From the NCBI GenBank assembly GCA_026706075.1, contig JAPOZM010000105.1:21265-85264 (forward strand): a DNA stretch of 64,000 nucleotides, given 5' to 3'. The notes below the pieces were generated by a model. That model searched no databases. It was not told the origin of the DNA and saw only the letters and a list, made by a program, of their open reading frames with translations. Made by a program: the position numbers and the translations under genes. Numbering within the stretch: the first letter of the stretch is position 1; every line of letters starts with the position of its first letter. This document shows positions 43,231-52,154 of this stretch, piece after piece. The DNA comes from Gemmatimonadaceae bacterium. Its GTDB lineage: Bacteria > Latescibacterota > UBA2968 > UBA8231.

Positions 43231-46200
43231 TCACTTTCTCCGGGCCTCCGCCAGGGCGCGGGAGGCGTACATCATCTCGCGCACGGCGGCCAGGATGTGC
43301 TGGGTGGCGTGGGCGATCCCCCAGCGCAGGGGATCCTCGCGTTCGGGGTCGCGGCGCCGGGCGCCGGCGGCGTAGCTGTCGAAGACGGGCACCATGGCGT
43401 CGGCGTACTTGAGGTCTCCCGTCTCCTCGTAGAGGGCCGCCAGCGCGTCGAGGTGGTGGAAGGCGCGGTCCTCCTCCCCCGCCCCGGTGCGCTCGATCCA
43501 CAGACGCCGGACCTCCTCGTTGATCCGGCCGTACCAGAGGGCCATGCGGGCCCCGTGGCCGCCGGCGTACCAGCGGTTGCGGTCCGGCCGGGCATACGTG
43601 CTCCAGAGGCGGTCGGCCTCCTGCCGCCAGGCCTCCTCCCCGGTCTCCAGGTACATCCGCGCGAGCCCGGCGATGGGGTTTGACAGGTAGCGCCAGCCAT
43701 AGTCGTGGAAGGCGGCGCCGGGACGGGCCATGGCCCGCGCCATGCGCCGGCTCGCCTCCCAGGCCGGCAGGTAGCCGGTGACGTGGTACATCTCGAGGAA
43801 GGGGTCCACCATGGAGTGGCCCGAGTCGCCCGGGGAGAGCCAGATGCACTCGTGGTGGCGGCGGCTCAGACCGCTCGCCGAGGGGTCCCGCGGATCGTGG
43901 CGGATGGTCCCCACCTCCAGCAGGTGGCGGGTGTGGGCCGAGGCCAGCCGCAGCCAGCGGCGGTCGCCGGAGCGCAGGAAGGCGAGCCACGGGACGTGAG
44001 CGATGTTCTGCTCGTTCAGCAGGTGGCCGTAGCGGCCGTGGTTCTCCCAGCGCCCCTGGCCGGCCACGTAGGCCGCCGGCAGCGACCCCCAGACCCACTG
44101 GCCGTACCAGCGATAGACGCGCTGGTTGAGCAGGTAGCTCTCCAGGGCCTCCTCCACCAGGGCCTCGAGATCGGGGCAGACCTCCGGGTCGTAGGGCTGC
44201 AGGTGCATCAGCGCCCCCGTGGCCGTCAGGTACCGCGGGGGCACGGCGCAGACCACGGGCTCGCCGAAGATCCGCTCGTACAGGGGCAGCTCGAACCACG
44301 CGGCGGGGTCGATGATGAACTCGTGGGTGCGGGAGACACCGGCCGCCAGGGACCAGGTGGGAGCGCTGCTGGAGGTCAGCATGCCGTCCTCCCGGGGGCG
44401 CCAGTCCATGGCCCCCCGCTCCTCCGGCCAGTAGTGGAAGGTCACCGTGCCTTCCTCCACGGAGGCCTCGATGCGCTTGGGGAAGAGCCTCCAGAAGTCC
44501 CGGTGATGGATGATGAGATCGCGCTCCTTGCGGCGCATCCTCACGGTGCCGGTGGACCGCGAGCCCTGCCGGCTCAGCCGCCCCGCCGCCGCCTCGGCGT
44601 TCTCGTCGTCGAGCTGCCGGACCACCACCAGGCTGTCGCCGGACACCTCCTCGCCGTCGAGGTCGACGGCCGCCTCCTTCCAGAAGGGGCCCTCCGGACG
44701 GAAGCGGATCCCGGCGCCGCCGAGGGTGTCCTCCCACGGATCCCCCGTGTAGGTCCAGGTGTGGTACAGGCGGAAGAAGGGACTGCCGCGGTAGAACTCG
44801 GCATCGAGCTCGCCGCGGGCCACCGGGTCCCCTTCCCCCTTGGCGGGGTGGTACCAGCCGGTGATCCGGACGCGGCAGCGGAGGGGCCCGTTCTCGACGA
44901 TGCGGACCCCGGCCTCCGGACCGGCGACGGAAAACCGGTACGTGCGCCCCTCTCCCGTCCTCCACCAGAGGTCCCCCGGCTGCAGGAGGCCCTCGATGGT
45001 GCCGTCGGCCCCGAAGACCCAGACGCGAGTGCCCACGTCGACGGCGACGCCGTCCCCCCGGCGTCCGGCCATGGCCGCCCCCCGGGTCCGGTCGTCGGTC
45101 GGGTCGAGGGTGAGGAAGGCGTGCCCGCCGCCGACGACGTCGCTCTGGAAGTCGACGAGGAGCCAGCGCACGCTGCCGTCCGGCCACGTGCCCATGACCT
45201 TCGTCTGCGTGTCGAGCCGCCGTCCGAGGGCGTCGCTCAGGGCGATCCCCCCGCCCTCGGGGAACGCTCCCCGGGCAAAGGGAACCCCCACCCGCATGGG
45301 CCAGTCGACGCGGGTCAGTCCGGCCGCTTCCTCGACGCCGATGGGCACCCGGCCGCCGCCGGGGAGCTCCACCTGGCGCAGGGCGGTGACGAAGGGGCGC
45401 TCCCTCTCGGCGAAGGACCCGGCCGAGCGCCGGGCCTCCGCGGCGCGGCCTCGGGCCCGGCCGGCGAGGACGCGTTCCTCCTCGTAGGAGTGGAGGGCTT
45501 CCTCCTCCCCCAGATCGACGTCGAGACGGAAGGTGTAGCGGCCGTCCTCGAGGTCTCCGAGGTCGAGCTCCACGCGGCGGTCGAGGGTGCGGGTCTCCAT
45601 CGGCTTCAGGTCGTACGTCCAGGCCTCCCGGAGCACGATTCGGCCGAGCACGTCCGTCACCGTCATCCGGAAGCGGACCGGCGTGCGGTCGTAGCAGCTG
45701 TCGAAGAGGCGCGCGTAGTGCCGCATCCTCAGAGGGATCGACTGGACCCCGGGGACCGCCATGAGGGCGTCGGCGATGCCGGCGTCGGCCAGACCGAAGC
45801 GGTCGCGGCGCAGGTTGTTGAAGTAGAAGCGGTTCTGCGCGGCGGCGCTGTGGCCCTCGTTGGGCCAGGGCACCATCGTGTGCGCGGCGATGACGGCGGC
45901 GTTCTCGCGCACCAAGCGCGCGAAACGCTGCGCCGCGGAGCGCTCCTCCGGCGCGACGAAGCCGGGATGGAGACGGTCCCCCGGCGCGAAGGGCTGGTAG
46001 GTCAGGTGCATCTCCACCCGCTCGCCGGGCCCCAGGAGCTGCTTGGCCCGGCGCGGCTCCACGGTGAACCAACCGCGCTCCGGACGCTTGTCGCGGCGGT
46101 AGTCGGTCCAGGTGGCGCAGACCTGCGCGTCTCCCTCGCGGAAGGTCATCCACACGCCGTGGCCGGTGCGCGGATTGATGGCCATCCAGTAGCCGGGCAC

Positions 46201-46845
46201 CTCGAGGAAGTGGGTGTCGCGGCCCAGCCCCACGCGGATGCGGCGCATCTGGCCCCGTCCGGGGCCCGGAGCGACGATGACCGAGTGCTCGCCGTAGGGA
46301 TCGTCCAGCATCAGGTAGGGATGCCAGCGGATCCACAGGGGAACCGCCTCCTCCCCGATGTTGGTGTAGCGCAGCACCACGGTGAGGCGGGTGCTGCCGT
46401 CGGCCAGGCGCATCTCCCGCTCCACGGCGACGCGGGAGGACGCCGACAGACCGACGATCCGACCCCCCTCCTGCAGTGTTCCCGGAGCCGTGGCGCGGGC
46501 CACGACGCCCTTGTACCCGGCGCCGTCGCGGCCCTCGAGGCGATGGGCGACCCCGTCGACTCCGAGGGTGAGGTCGCGCAGGCCGGGACCGGGGGGACGG
46601 GCCCCGGCTGTGGAGTACTCGACGCCGCTGCGGCGGTCCAGGTACTGGACGATCGCCGCTCCTTCCCTGGGGGCGAGGGTCACCCGGGCGCGCTCGTTCT
46701 CCAGGACCCAGCGCTCGGAGGCGCCGGCGCCGTGGCCCCACAGCAGGCCGGCCGCCGCCAGGGGCGCGAGGAACCAGGGCGAGCCCGCGCGGGGCGGGGG
46801 CGTTCCGCCGCGTCCCCGGCCGGCGGCCCCCAGGGGCCGCCTCAT
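43231..46845 (-). CDS. Mutarotase-like plus PcRGLX/YetA-like (PL26-type exo-lyase) protein
   Basis: A 1204-residue probably exported protein (hydrophobic segment ~25-42). Residues ~45-460 look like an aldose-epimerase/DUF4380-type beta-sandwich (WVLENERARVTLAPREGAA, LWIRWHPYLMLDDPYG). From ~488 a RIFT-barrel opening (PIGVEEAAGLTRVDWPMRVG, then SDALGRRLDTQTKVMGTWPDGS) matches PcRGLX/YetA-like exo-rhamnogalacturonan lyases, followed by a beta-sandwich and, from ~850, an alpha/alpha toroid (ESYLLNQRVYRWYGQWVWG). PL26 enzymes release unsaturated galacturonyl-rhamnose from rhamnogalacturonan I ends. The added N-terminal domain makes it longer than family members I recall. Activity is inferred from fold; catalytic residues were not mapped. 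The Shine-Dalgarno is weak. Confidence 0.78.
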   Translation of the reverse strand: MRRPLGAAGRGRGGTPPPRAGSPWFLAPLAAAGLLWGHGAGASERWVLENERARVTLAPREGAAIVQYLDRRSGVEYSTAGARPPGPGLRDLTLGVDGVAHRLEGRDGAGYKGVVARATAPGTLQEGGRIVGLSASSRVAVEREMRLADGSTRLTVVLRYTNIGEEAVPLWIRWHPYLMLDDPYGEHSVIVAPGPGRGQMRRIRVGLGRDTHFLEVPGYWMAINPRTGHGVWMTFREGDAQVCATWTDYRRDKRPERGWFTVEPRRAKQLLGPGERVEMHLTYQPFAPGDRLHPGFVAPEERSAAQRFARLVRENAAVIAAHTMVPWPNEGHSAAAQNRFYFNNLRRDRFGLADAGIADALMAVPGVQSIPLRMRHYARLFDSCYDRTPVRFRMTVTDVLGRIVLREAWTYDLKPMETRTLDRRVELDLGDLEDGRYTFRLDVDLGEEEALHSYEEERVLAGRARGRAAEARRSAGSFAERERPFVTALRQVELPGGGRVPIGVEEAAGLTRVDWPMRVGVPFARGAFPEGGGIALSDALGRRLDTQTKVMGTWPDGSVRWLLVDFQSDVVGGGHAFLTLDPTDDRTRGAAMAGRRGDGVAVDVGTRVWVFGADGTIEGLLQPGDLWWRTGEGRTYRFSVAGPEAGVRIVENGPLRCRVRITGWYHPAKGEGDPVARGELDAEFYRGSPFFRLYHTWTYTGDPWEDTLGGAGIRFRPEGPFWKEAAVDLDGEEVSGDSLVVVRQLDDENAEAAAGRLSRQGSRSTGTVRMRRKERDLIIHHRDFWRLFPKRIEASVEEGTVTFHYWPEERGAMDWRPREDGMLTSSSAPTWSLAAGVSRTHEFIIDPAAWFELPLYERIFGEPVVCAVPPRYLTATGALMHLQPYDPEVCPDLEALVEEALESYLLNQRVYRWYGQWVWGSLPAAYVAGQGRWENHGRYGHLLNEQNIAHVPWLAFLRSGDRRWLRLASAHTRHLLEVGTIRHDPRDPSASGLSRRHHECIWLSPGDSGHSMVDPFLEMYHVTGYLPAWEASRRMARAMARPGAAFHDYGWRYLSNPIAGLARMYLETGEEAWRQEADRLWSTYARPDRNRWYAGGHGARMALWYGRINEEVRRLWIERTGAGEEDRAFHHLDALAALYEETGDLKYADAMVPVFDSYAAGARRRDPEREDPLRWGIAHATQHILAAVREMMYASRALAEARRK

Positions 46846-46987
46846 GGTCAGGGCAGGGCCCGGGCGCGGGCCGTCGAGCCGGCGTTGACAGGCCGGTCCC
46901 GCGCGGCGGAACTTGCAGTCACCACTCCCGCGGCAATCGACGGTCCCCGCTCCCTTGCTGAGAGACGTATCCACGGCTCGCTGCGCC

Positions 46988-49900
46988 ATGCTCATTCTCG
47001 GCACTCCATCGGCGGACCTCGCCGGCGCCCGCGGGGTCAACGGTAACGGCGCGGCCCGGTCCCGGCGAACCGGATGGAGGACCGCCGTTCTCCTGCCCTT
47101 CCTCGCCATCGCCTGCACCCCCGATCCCGAGCCCGCTCCTCGGAGCCCGGAGAGCCTCCCGGCGGCTCCGCCCGCCGACCCGCCGCTCACCACTCCGGCC
47201 CCCGCCGACCCGCCCCAGGAGACCGAGGCCGCCGCCCGGGCGCCCGGGGATCCACCGGCGGGCGAGGCCGCAGCCGCCGCCCTCACGGCCCGGGCCGGCG
47301 AGCCAGCCCCGTACTTCGTCGAAGTGGCCCGGGAGAGCGGCATCGACTACGAGAACGTCTCCGGGAGCTCCGAGCAGGGCTACATCCTCGAGACGATCTC
47401 GGCGGGAGCCGCCTTCCTCGATGTCGAGGGCGACGGGGACCAGGATCTCTACCTGGTGAACGGCACGCGCCTCCGGGACCCTCCCGCCGCCGCCGGCAAC
47501 CGCTTCTACCGCCACCGCAGATCCGGGGCCGCCCCGCTCTTCGAGGAAGCGACGGCGGAGTTCGGGCTCGCTCACACCGGCTGGGGCATGGGCTGCGCCG
47601 TGGGCGACGCCGACAACGACGGCGACCCGGACCTCTACGTGACCTACTGGGGCGCCAACCGCCTCTACCTGAACCAGGGCGGGAAGTCCTTCACCGAGGC
47701 CGGGCGGCCGGCGGGGGTCGACGACGGCGGCTGGGGCTCGAGCGCCGCCTTCGGGGATCTCGACGGCGACGGGCTTCTGGACCTGTACGTGGTCAACTAC
47801 GTGGAGTTCGATCTCGACGATCCCCCCGGCGGCTGGCTCGGGTGCCGCTACAAGGGTCTGAGCAGCTACTGCGGGCCCGAGGGAATCCCCGGCCAGGCCG
47901 ACCGCCTCTACCGCAATCTCGGCGGCGGCCGCTTCTCGGAGGCCGGGGACCCGGCCGGGACCTCCCGTCACCGCCTGCCGGGGCTCGGGGTGGTGCTCTC
48001 GGATCTGGACGGCGACGGCGACCCCGACATCTACGTGGCCAACGACTCCGAGGCGAATCTGCTGTTCCGCAACGAGGGCGGCTTCCGCTTCGGCGAAGTC
48101 GGCACCGCCGCCGGGCTGGCCTACAGCGAGGACGGACGCGCCCAGGCGGGCATGGGCGTCCACTCGGGGGACTACGACCGCGACGGCGACCTCGACCTCT
48201 TCGTCACCAACTTCTCCGACGACTTCAACACCCTCTACGCCAACCGGGGGGACGGCACCTTCGCCGACGCTACCCATGCCGCCGGACTCGGCGGGGTGGT
48301 GCAGCCCTTCCTGGGGTGGAGCACCGCCTTTCTCGACTTCGACAACGACGGCTGGCTGGACCTGTTCGTCGCCAACGGCCACGTCTACCCACAGCTGCGC
48401 GAGCTGCCCTCCGGCCTCCGTTACGCCCAGCGCAACCTCCTCTACCGCAACCTCGGCGGCCGCTTCGAAGAGGTCGGCACCGATGCCGGAGGGGACTGGC
48501 AGGCCGAAGGCGTCAGCCGCGCCGCCGCGGTGGCCGACTACGACGACGACGGCGACCCGGACATCCTCTTCGTCAACCTCAACGACCGGCCCGCCCTGCT
48601 GCGCAACGACAGCCGCGGCGGCAACCGCTGGATCGGACTGGAGCTGGCCGCCGGGAGCGGCGACCCGGAGGGGACGGGCGCCCGGGTGGAGCTGTGGTCC
48701 GGGGGCCGCCGGCAACTCCGGGAGGTGCAGCGAGGCTACGGCTTCCAGTCCAGCCACGATCCCCGCCTGCTCTTCGGCCTCGGGCCGGAGTCCGCCGTGG
48801 ACAGCCTCGTCGTCTCCTGGCCTTCCGGGTCCCGCGAGACGGTGGCCCCGGAGTCGGCGAATCGGTACTGGCGTCTGCGGGAAGGCGAGGGACGGCTGGA
48901 GCCCGCCTACGCCGCCGCCGCCGCCCAGGCACAGGCGGCCCCGGCCGCCCGACGCCGGACCGCCCCGCCCTCCCCTCGGCCCGCCTCACCCGACCCGGGG
49001 GGAGAGGACTGGAGCGCCGCCCGCTACCGCGCGACCGGGGAGGACCTCTACCGCCGGGGCCGCTACGCCGAGGCGAGGACCGCCCTCGAGCGGGCGATCG
49101 AGCTCGATCCGGAAGAGATCGGTTCCTACGTCAACCTGGGGCTGGTGCTGGCTTCGGGGCTCGGCGAGGAGGAGGAAGCCCGAAGGATTCTGGAGAAGGC
49201 CGTGTCGCGGGACTCCGGCCATGCCGGCGCCCGGCACGTCCTCGGCAAGCTCTACCTGAACCAGGGCCGGCTGCCCGAGGCCATCGCCGCCCTGGAGGCG
49301 GCCCTGCGCCTATCCCCGGGGTCCTGGGAATACGCCGACTGGCTCGGTCTGGCCTGTCTCCGGGCCAGCCGGACGGAGGACGCCGAGACCGCCTTTCGCC
49401 AGGCGGCCCGGGCGGCCCCCTGGAGCCCGGCTCCCCGCCTCCACCTGGCGCAGCTGTACGACCGGCTGGGCCGTCCCGAGGAGAGCGGCCGGGAGCGCCG
49501 GATCTTCGCCCGGCTGCGTCCGCTGCAGGACCGCGCCGAACTCTACGAGGGCAAAGTCGGCGACTATCCGGACAGCCCCCATGCGCGCCAGCTCCTCGGG
49601 CTCGTCTACCTCGAGCAGGGGCGCGTCGCCGAGGCCCTCGAGACGTTTCGGGAGATCCTGGAGCTCGATCCCGGATTCGCCGCCGCCCACCACGCCATCG
49701 GGCGGGTGCTGCAGGCCGGGGGCCGGCTGCCCCAGGCCGTCCGGTCCCTGGAGCGGGCCTGCGAGCTGGACCCGGAGCTGCTGGATGCGCACGTCGATCT
49801 CGGCACCGCCTACCACGGGTCGGGCCGCTACGACCTGGCGGTGGAGGCCTACCAGCGCGCCCTCGCCCTCGACCCGGAGCGGCCCCTCGTCTACAGCAAC

Positions 49901-50149
49901 CTCGGGATGGCCCACGCCATGGCCGGCCGCTTCGAGGCGGCGGCCGAGGCCTTCCGCCAGGGCCTGGAGAGGGCCCCGGACTCCATCGACCTCCACGAGG
50001 CCCTCGGCCAGGTCTACGCCCGGCAGGGGCGCCTGCGGGAGGCGGTGGCCGAGTGGGAGACGGTCCTGCGCCTGGACCCCGGGCACCAGCGGGCCTCCGC
50101 CGCCCTCCGCGAGGTCCGCCGCGCCGCCCCGGGCGGTCAGACCCAGTAG
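46988..50149 (+). CDS. Lipoprotein with FG-GAP/VCBS repeats, ASPIC/UnbV domain and TPRs
   Basis: A ~1053-residue protein. A hydrophobic segment ends in LAIAC (Cys43), suggesting a lipoprotein, followed by a Pro/Ala-rich linker. Residues ~125-545 contain repeated FG-GAP/VCBS calcium-type loops (VGDADNDGDPDLYV, LSDLDGDGDPDIYV, LDFDNDGWLDLFV), then an ASPIC/UnbV domain at ~546-624 (as in CRTAC1). Residues ~677-1047 hold about nine TPRs (ARTALERAIELDPEEIGSYV and similar). Fusions of this kind are frequent in Planctomycetes and Acidobacteria, but their function is not known; binding and surface assembly are likely. The start is uncertain: ATG 46988 is chosen, without a clear Shine-Dalgarno. The 3' end overlaps the convergent DUF6785-type gene by 13 bp. 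Confidence 0.85.
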   Translation: MLILGTPSADLAGARGVNGNGAARSRRTGWRTAVLLPFLAIACTPDPEPAPRSPESLPAAPPADPPLTTPAPADPPQETEAAARAPGDPPAGEAAAAALTARAGEPAPYFVEVARESGIDYENVSGSSEQGYILETISAGAAFLDVEGDGDQDLYLVNGTRLRDPPAAAGNRFYRHRRSGAAPLFEEATAEFGLAHTGWGMGCAVGDADNDGDPDLYVTYWGANRLYLNQGGKSFTEAGRPAGVDDGGWGSSAAFGDLDGDGLLDLYVVNYVEFDLDDPPGGWLGCRYKGLSSYCGPEGIPGQADRLYRNLGGGRFSEAGDPAGTSRHRLPGLGVVLSDLDGDGDPDIYVANDSEANLLFRNEGGFRFGEVGTAAGLAYSEDGRAQAGMGVHSGDYDRDGDLDLFVTNFSDDFNTLYANRGDGTFADATHAAGLGGVVQPFLGWSTAFLDFDNDGWLDLFVANGHVYPQLRELPSGLRYAQRNLLYRNLGGRFEEVGTDAGGDWQAEGVSRAAAVADYDDDGDPDILFVNLNDRPALLRNDSRGGNRWIGLELAAGSGDPEGTGARVELWSGGRRQLREVQRGYGFQSSHDPRLLFGLGPESAVDSLVVSWPSGSRETVAPESANRYWRLREGEGRLEPAYAAAAAQAQAAPAARRRTAPPSPRPASPDPGGEDWSAARYRATGEDLYRRGRYAEARTALERAIELDPEEIGSYVNLGLVLASGLGEEEEARRILEKAVSRDSGHAGARHVLGKLYLNQGRLPEAIAALEAALRLSPGSWEYADWLGLACLRASRTEDAETAFRQAARAAPWSPAPRLHLAQLYDRLGRPEESGRERRIFARLRPLQDRAELYEGKVGDYPDSPHARQLLGLVYLEQGRVAEALETFREILELDPGFAAAHHAIGRVLQAGGRLPQAVRSLERACELDPELLDAHVDLGTAYHGSGRYDLAVEAYQRALALDPERPLVYSNLGMAHAMAGRFEAAAEAFRQGLERAPDSIDLHEALGQVYARQGRLREAVAEWETVLRLDPGHQRASAALREVRRAAPGGQTQ

Positions 50150-52086
50150 ATGCTGTTGCCGCTCATGCCGGTGAAGTGGTCGATCACCAGCCACACGCCG
50201 GCCACCGTGAACTGCCCGGCGATCAGCCCGAGGAAGAAGGGACGGGCGGCGCGGTAGAGGGTGGGGCCGCCGTACTTGAGGATCACCGCCTTGAGGAGCC
50301 ACGCCAGGAAGACGCTGAAGGAGATGTGGTTCGTCAGGTAGGTGCTGGCGCTGACCGCGTACCCCAGCGGGTGCAGGGGCCACCAGAAGAAGTGCTGGCG
50401 CGCCAGCATGAGGACGGCCATGACCACGGCGCCGACGCCGGTCGAGATCCACCCCACCAGGTCCGGCCCGTCCGGGGCGGCCGCCTCGCGGGTGACGAAG
50501 TTGAACGGCACCTGGGGCCCGCTGAGGAAGAACCAGGGCTCCAGGTTCACCCCTCCGTGGGTATAGCTCCAGTACATGACCGCCCAGATCGACGAGACCA
50601 GGCTCAGGCCGATGGCCAGGACCATCGCCCAGAACAGGCCGCGCCGGCGCCTGCCGAGGTGTTCCTGGGCGAGCTTGAGTCCGTTGGCGCAGGAGGCCAT
50701 GACGAAGGTGCGGATGTCGGCGGCCCACACGTAGGTGAAGCCCATGGCGGTGAGCGTCTGGGCCCCGAGGACGGCGCTGCCGAAGCCGGAGGTGACGAAG
50801 TCGGAGGCGATGAGCGGCGCCCGGGTGGCGGCGACCCCTCCCTCGGCCACGACCCGGGTGATGCCGGCGAAGAGCAGGAACATGGCGAAGAGGTAGATCG
50901 GCACGACCCACAGGGCCATGCCGGCGCGCCAGAGCCAGGCCCCGACGAAGAGGGCGCTGGCCAGCAGTCCCAGGACGGCGGTTCGGTAGGAGAGGATCTC
51001 GTCGCTGTCGTCGACCTCCGGATCACCGCGCAGGGCCTTGCGCGCCACCCGGCGGATGTGCCCCCGCGCCGTCCACAGACCGAGGAGGACGAGGACGATC
51101 ATCGCTCCCATTCCCTGGTGGGCGAAGATCGGGAAGGAGGCGAAGTTGAGGCGCTCGGTGCTGGCCACGCCGAGGATGCCGAAGGTCCCCTCCTGGACGC
51201 GGCCCACGAGGTTGAAGAACCAGATGCTGAAGGCGATGTCGAGATTCACCAGGTAGGCGAAGCCGACCATGGGAAAGCTCAGGGCGATCTTCTGCTGCGT
51301 CGTCCCCCGGAACAGGGGCACCGTCGTGTCGAGGACGATGTCGGGGAAGAAGTCGTAGTAGTTGTGCAGGGCCTTGACGCAGCCGATGACGAAGGGAATG
51401 GCGAAGCCGGCCCACATGACCGGGTTGCGGAAGAACGGGTTCAGGGCGCCCGGACGCGGCCCCTCCTCGATCATGGCGCTCGGCACCTGCACGAGGGGGA
51501 AGTTCAGGCGCTCGGTCTCGATCCACGGGCGCCGCAGGACGACGACGATGCAGATCATGGCCAGGTACACCGCCAGGATGAGCGGAATCCAGTGGGCCAG
51601 CGGCACGACCCATGCCTCCCAGGGCACGGAAGCGCCCTCGGGGAGGCCTTCGTAGAAGTCCTTCGCCGCCCGCGGCTCCGGGACCAGGCCGTCGCGGATG
51701 AAGGGGTGGACGACGGTGGCCCAGTCGTTCTCCGGGGTGGCGTAGTAGACGGCTCCCGCCGTGACCGGCAGCAGGTACTCGGTGAGCCCCATGCTCGGGA
51801 TGGCGCAGCCCACCATGGCCATCACGTAGACGACGACGAGCTCCTCCCGCCGCAGTCCGAGGGCCGGATGCACGAGCCGCAGGAGCGTCTGCGCTCCGAG
51901 GACGAAGACGAAGAACAGGAAGATCGCTCCGGCGGTGCTGAAATCGAGGGCGAAGTTGGAGCCCCGGAGGATCATGTTGCTGTAGGGGGCCCCGACGCCG
52001 ATGCACACGGTCATCAGCGAGCCCACCAGCAGGGAGCGGGGGGTGATGCCGGACTGTCGAGTGGCGTGGGGTGTCGAGGTCGACAT
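50137..52086 (-). CDS. DUF6785/DUF6784-type polytopic membrane protein (copy 3)
   Basis: A 649-residue multi-spanning membrane protein and third family copy. Diagnostic blocks are DFSTAGAIFLFFVF, VYYATPENDWATVVHPF, FYEGLPEGASVPWEAW, LRRPWIETERLNFPLVQ, and at the end WWPLHPLGYAVS, LKYGGPTLYRAARPFFLG and TGMSGNSIYWV. The ATG at 52086 keeps the family N-terminus; a GTG 14 codons upstream is possible. The gene is divergent from the transglutaminase-like gene (68 bp between starts), so the two may be co-regulated. Unlike copies 1 and 2 it has no metabolic gene directly downstream, being convergent with and overlapping the VCBS/TPR gene. Function is unknown; solute transport is inferred. Confidence 0.85.
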   Translation of the reverse strand: MSTSTPHATRQSGITPRSLLVGSLMTVCIGVGAPYSNMILRGSNFALDFSTAGAIFLFFVFVLGAQTLLRLVHPALGLRREELVVVYVMAMVGCAIPSMGLTEYLLPVTAGAVYYATPENDWATVVHPFIRDGLVPEPRAAKDFYEGLPEGASVPWEAWVVPLAHWIPLILAVYLAMICIVVVLRRPWIETERLNFPLVQVPSAMIEEGPRPGALNPFFRNPVMWAGFAIPFVIGCVKALHNYYDFFPDIVLDTTVPLFRGTTQQKIALSFPMVGFAYLVNLDIAFSIWFFNLVGRVQEGTFGILGVASTERLNFASFPIFAHQGMGAMIVLVLLGLWTARGHIRRVARKALRGDPEVDDSDEILSYRTAVLGLLASALFVGAWLWRAGMALWVVPIYLFAMFLLFAGITRVVAEGGVAATRAPLIASDFVTSGFGSAVLGAQTLTAMGFTYVWAADIRTFVMASCANGLKLAQEHLGRRRRGLFWAMVLAIGLSLVSSIWAVMYWSYTHGGVNLEPWFFLSGPQVPFNFVTREAAAPDGPDLVGWISTGVGAVVMAVLMLARQHFFWWPLHPLGYAVSASTYLTNHISFSVFLAWLLKAVILKYGGPTLYRAARPFFLGLIAGQFTVAGVWLVIDHFTGMSGNSIYWV

Positions 52087-52154
52087 AGGTTTCGGCCGTT
52101 CCCGGAGTTGAGATAGTGGCGGCGCCACCGGGTGACAAGCACGAGGAGGAGAGG

